Assembly: GCA_003218615.1 (NCBI GenBank) | Contig: QHOD01000198.1 | Span: 1-6,834 of the forward strand | Direction of reading: 5' to 3' | From: Verrucomicrobiota bacterium | Lineage (GTDB): Bacteria; Verrucomicrobiota; Verrucomicrobiia; Chthoniobacterales; UBA10450 | Length of the DNA stretch: 6,834 bases | Shown: one piece after another, positions 6,592-6,834 of the stretch | How positions within the stretch are numbered: position 1 is the first letter of the stretch | Layout of the letters: every line of letters begins with the position of its first letter | Translations under genes and position numbers: made by a program | Notes under the pieces: generated by a model | The model's database searches: none | What the model was told of the DNA's origin: nothing | What the model saw: the letters and a program-made list of their open reading frames with translations, nothing else

Positions 6592-6685
6592 GTTCCGCTC
6601 AATGCGGGACTCCTCTAATCAAGGAGATCGTTCTACGTACATTTGGGACTGCAAATTGCACTCAATTTTGTCCCGGCAACGATCT
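6592..6685 (+). other. Structured transcript leader: three consecutive stems
   Basis: Stem 1 is GTTCCGC/GCGGGAC (6592-6598 with 6604-6610; 7 pairs, one G-U, 5-base loop). Stem 2 is CTCCT/AGGAG (6610-6614 with 6622-6626). Stem 3 is AGATCGTT/AACGATCT (6625-6632 with 6678-6685) enclosing GGGAC/GTCCC (6645-6649 with 6670-6674). Stems 2 and 3 overlap by two bases and stems 1 and 2 by one, so they may compete. CTCAAT (6661-6666) can alternatively pair with ATTGAG (6715-6720), which precedes seven Ts. No protein reading is convincing. It is best read as a non-coding leader, possibly of a stable-RNA operon. Confidence 0.4.
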
Positions 6686-6755
6686 ACGGAAACGTGGTTG
6701 TGGTCGGAGGCGAGATTGAGTTTTTTTGTCGTCTCAAACGTGCGTGAATGGTTTA

Positions 6756-6773
6756 CCCCGAAGAATTTCGGGG
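6756..6773 (+). other. Stable hairpin CCCCGAA/TTCGGGG
   Basis: A perfect 7-bp stem (6756-6762 with 6767-6773) with loop GAAT stands immediately before a boxA-like sequence. The following bases (CTGGTTCTTT) are not a proper T-tract, so it is more likely a leader element than a terminator. Confidence 0.45.
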
Positions 6774-6775
6774 CT

Positions 6776-6787
6776 GGTTCTTTGACA
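6776..6787 (+). promoter_or_regulatory. boxA-like antitermination element
   Basis: GGTTCTTTGACA matches the E. coli rRNA boxA TGCTCTTTAACA at 9 of 12 positions, and TTCTTTGACA-type boxes are usual before 16S or 23S genes in many bacteria. It follows a promoter candidate and a set of stems, the arrangement expected in an rRNA leader. The window ends 47 bases later, before any rRNA sequence is visible, so this is inferred from position and motif only. Confidence 0.4.
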
Positions 6788-6834
6788 TCTACATACAGGG
6801 TAGTAAGAAAGTACAACTTTAAGAGCTGAGTCTG

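Noticed and set aside
6782..6810. TTGACA at 6782 as a promoter -35
   Set aside because: No acceptable -10 lies 16-18 bases downstream; TAGTAA is only 13 away. The hexamer is better explained as part of the boxA-like element.
6560..6829. Small + strand gene of 89 codons at the right end
   Set aside because: It begins inside the promoter candidate, has no ribosome site and covers the stem-rich leader. The product looks random.
6640..6834. CRISPR leader or array
   Set aside because: No direct repeats with regular spacing are visible in the window and there are no cas genes. Only the sequence beyond the edge could revive this.

Overview
This window carries four protein genes and one tRNA gene, all on the + strand. 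The base composition is moderately GC-rich and no mobile element, integrase or CRISPR array is visible. The mix of genes suggests a free-living Gram-negative environmental bacterium: a cyclic-nucleotide-gated MscS-type channel, a K+-independent proton pyrophosphatase, a receiver/metallo-beta-lactamase fusion and a Tat-exported aminotransferase. Soil Verrucomicrobia or Acidobacteria would fit, but the sequence alone does not fix the phylum and this assignment is a low-confidence inference.

Layout. Bases 2-1285 hold the 3' part of an MscS-like channel with a C-terminal cyclic-nucleotide-binding domain; its 5' end lies outside the window. After a 106-base gap with two small hairpins comes hppA (1392-3470), a complete membrane-bound pyrophosphatase. 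An 87-base gap contains a strong 18-pair hairpin. Next is a CheY-like receiver fused to a metallo-beta-lactamase-fold hydrolase (3558-4883). A tRNA-Gln(CUG) gene with encoded CCA lies at 4950-5023. A histidinol-phosphate-aminotransferase-like enzyme with a twin-arginine signal follows at 5180-6292, preceded by a perfect AGGAGG. The last 540 bases have no convincing protein gene. They contain a plausible sigma70-type promoter (6560-6587), a chain of hairpins (6592-6685), a further hairpin (6756-6773) and a boxA-like element (6776-6787). Together these look like the leader of a stable-RNA, possibly rRNA, operon whose body would start just past the window.

How the parts may work together (inference). 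The first three genes are co-oriented and share a membrane-energetics and second-messenger theme. They encode a channel that should respond to a cyclic nucleotide, a proton pump driven by pyrophosphate, and a phospho-receiver controlling a hydrolase from a fold superfamily that includes cyclic phosphodiesterases. A stress or ion-homeostasis module is possible but unproven. The aminotransferase and the terminal leader look like separate transcription units.
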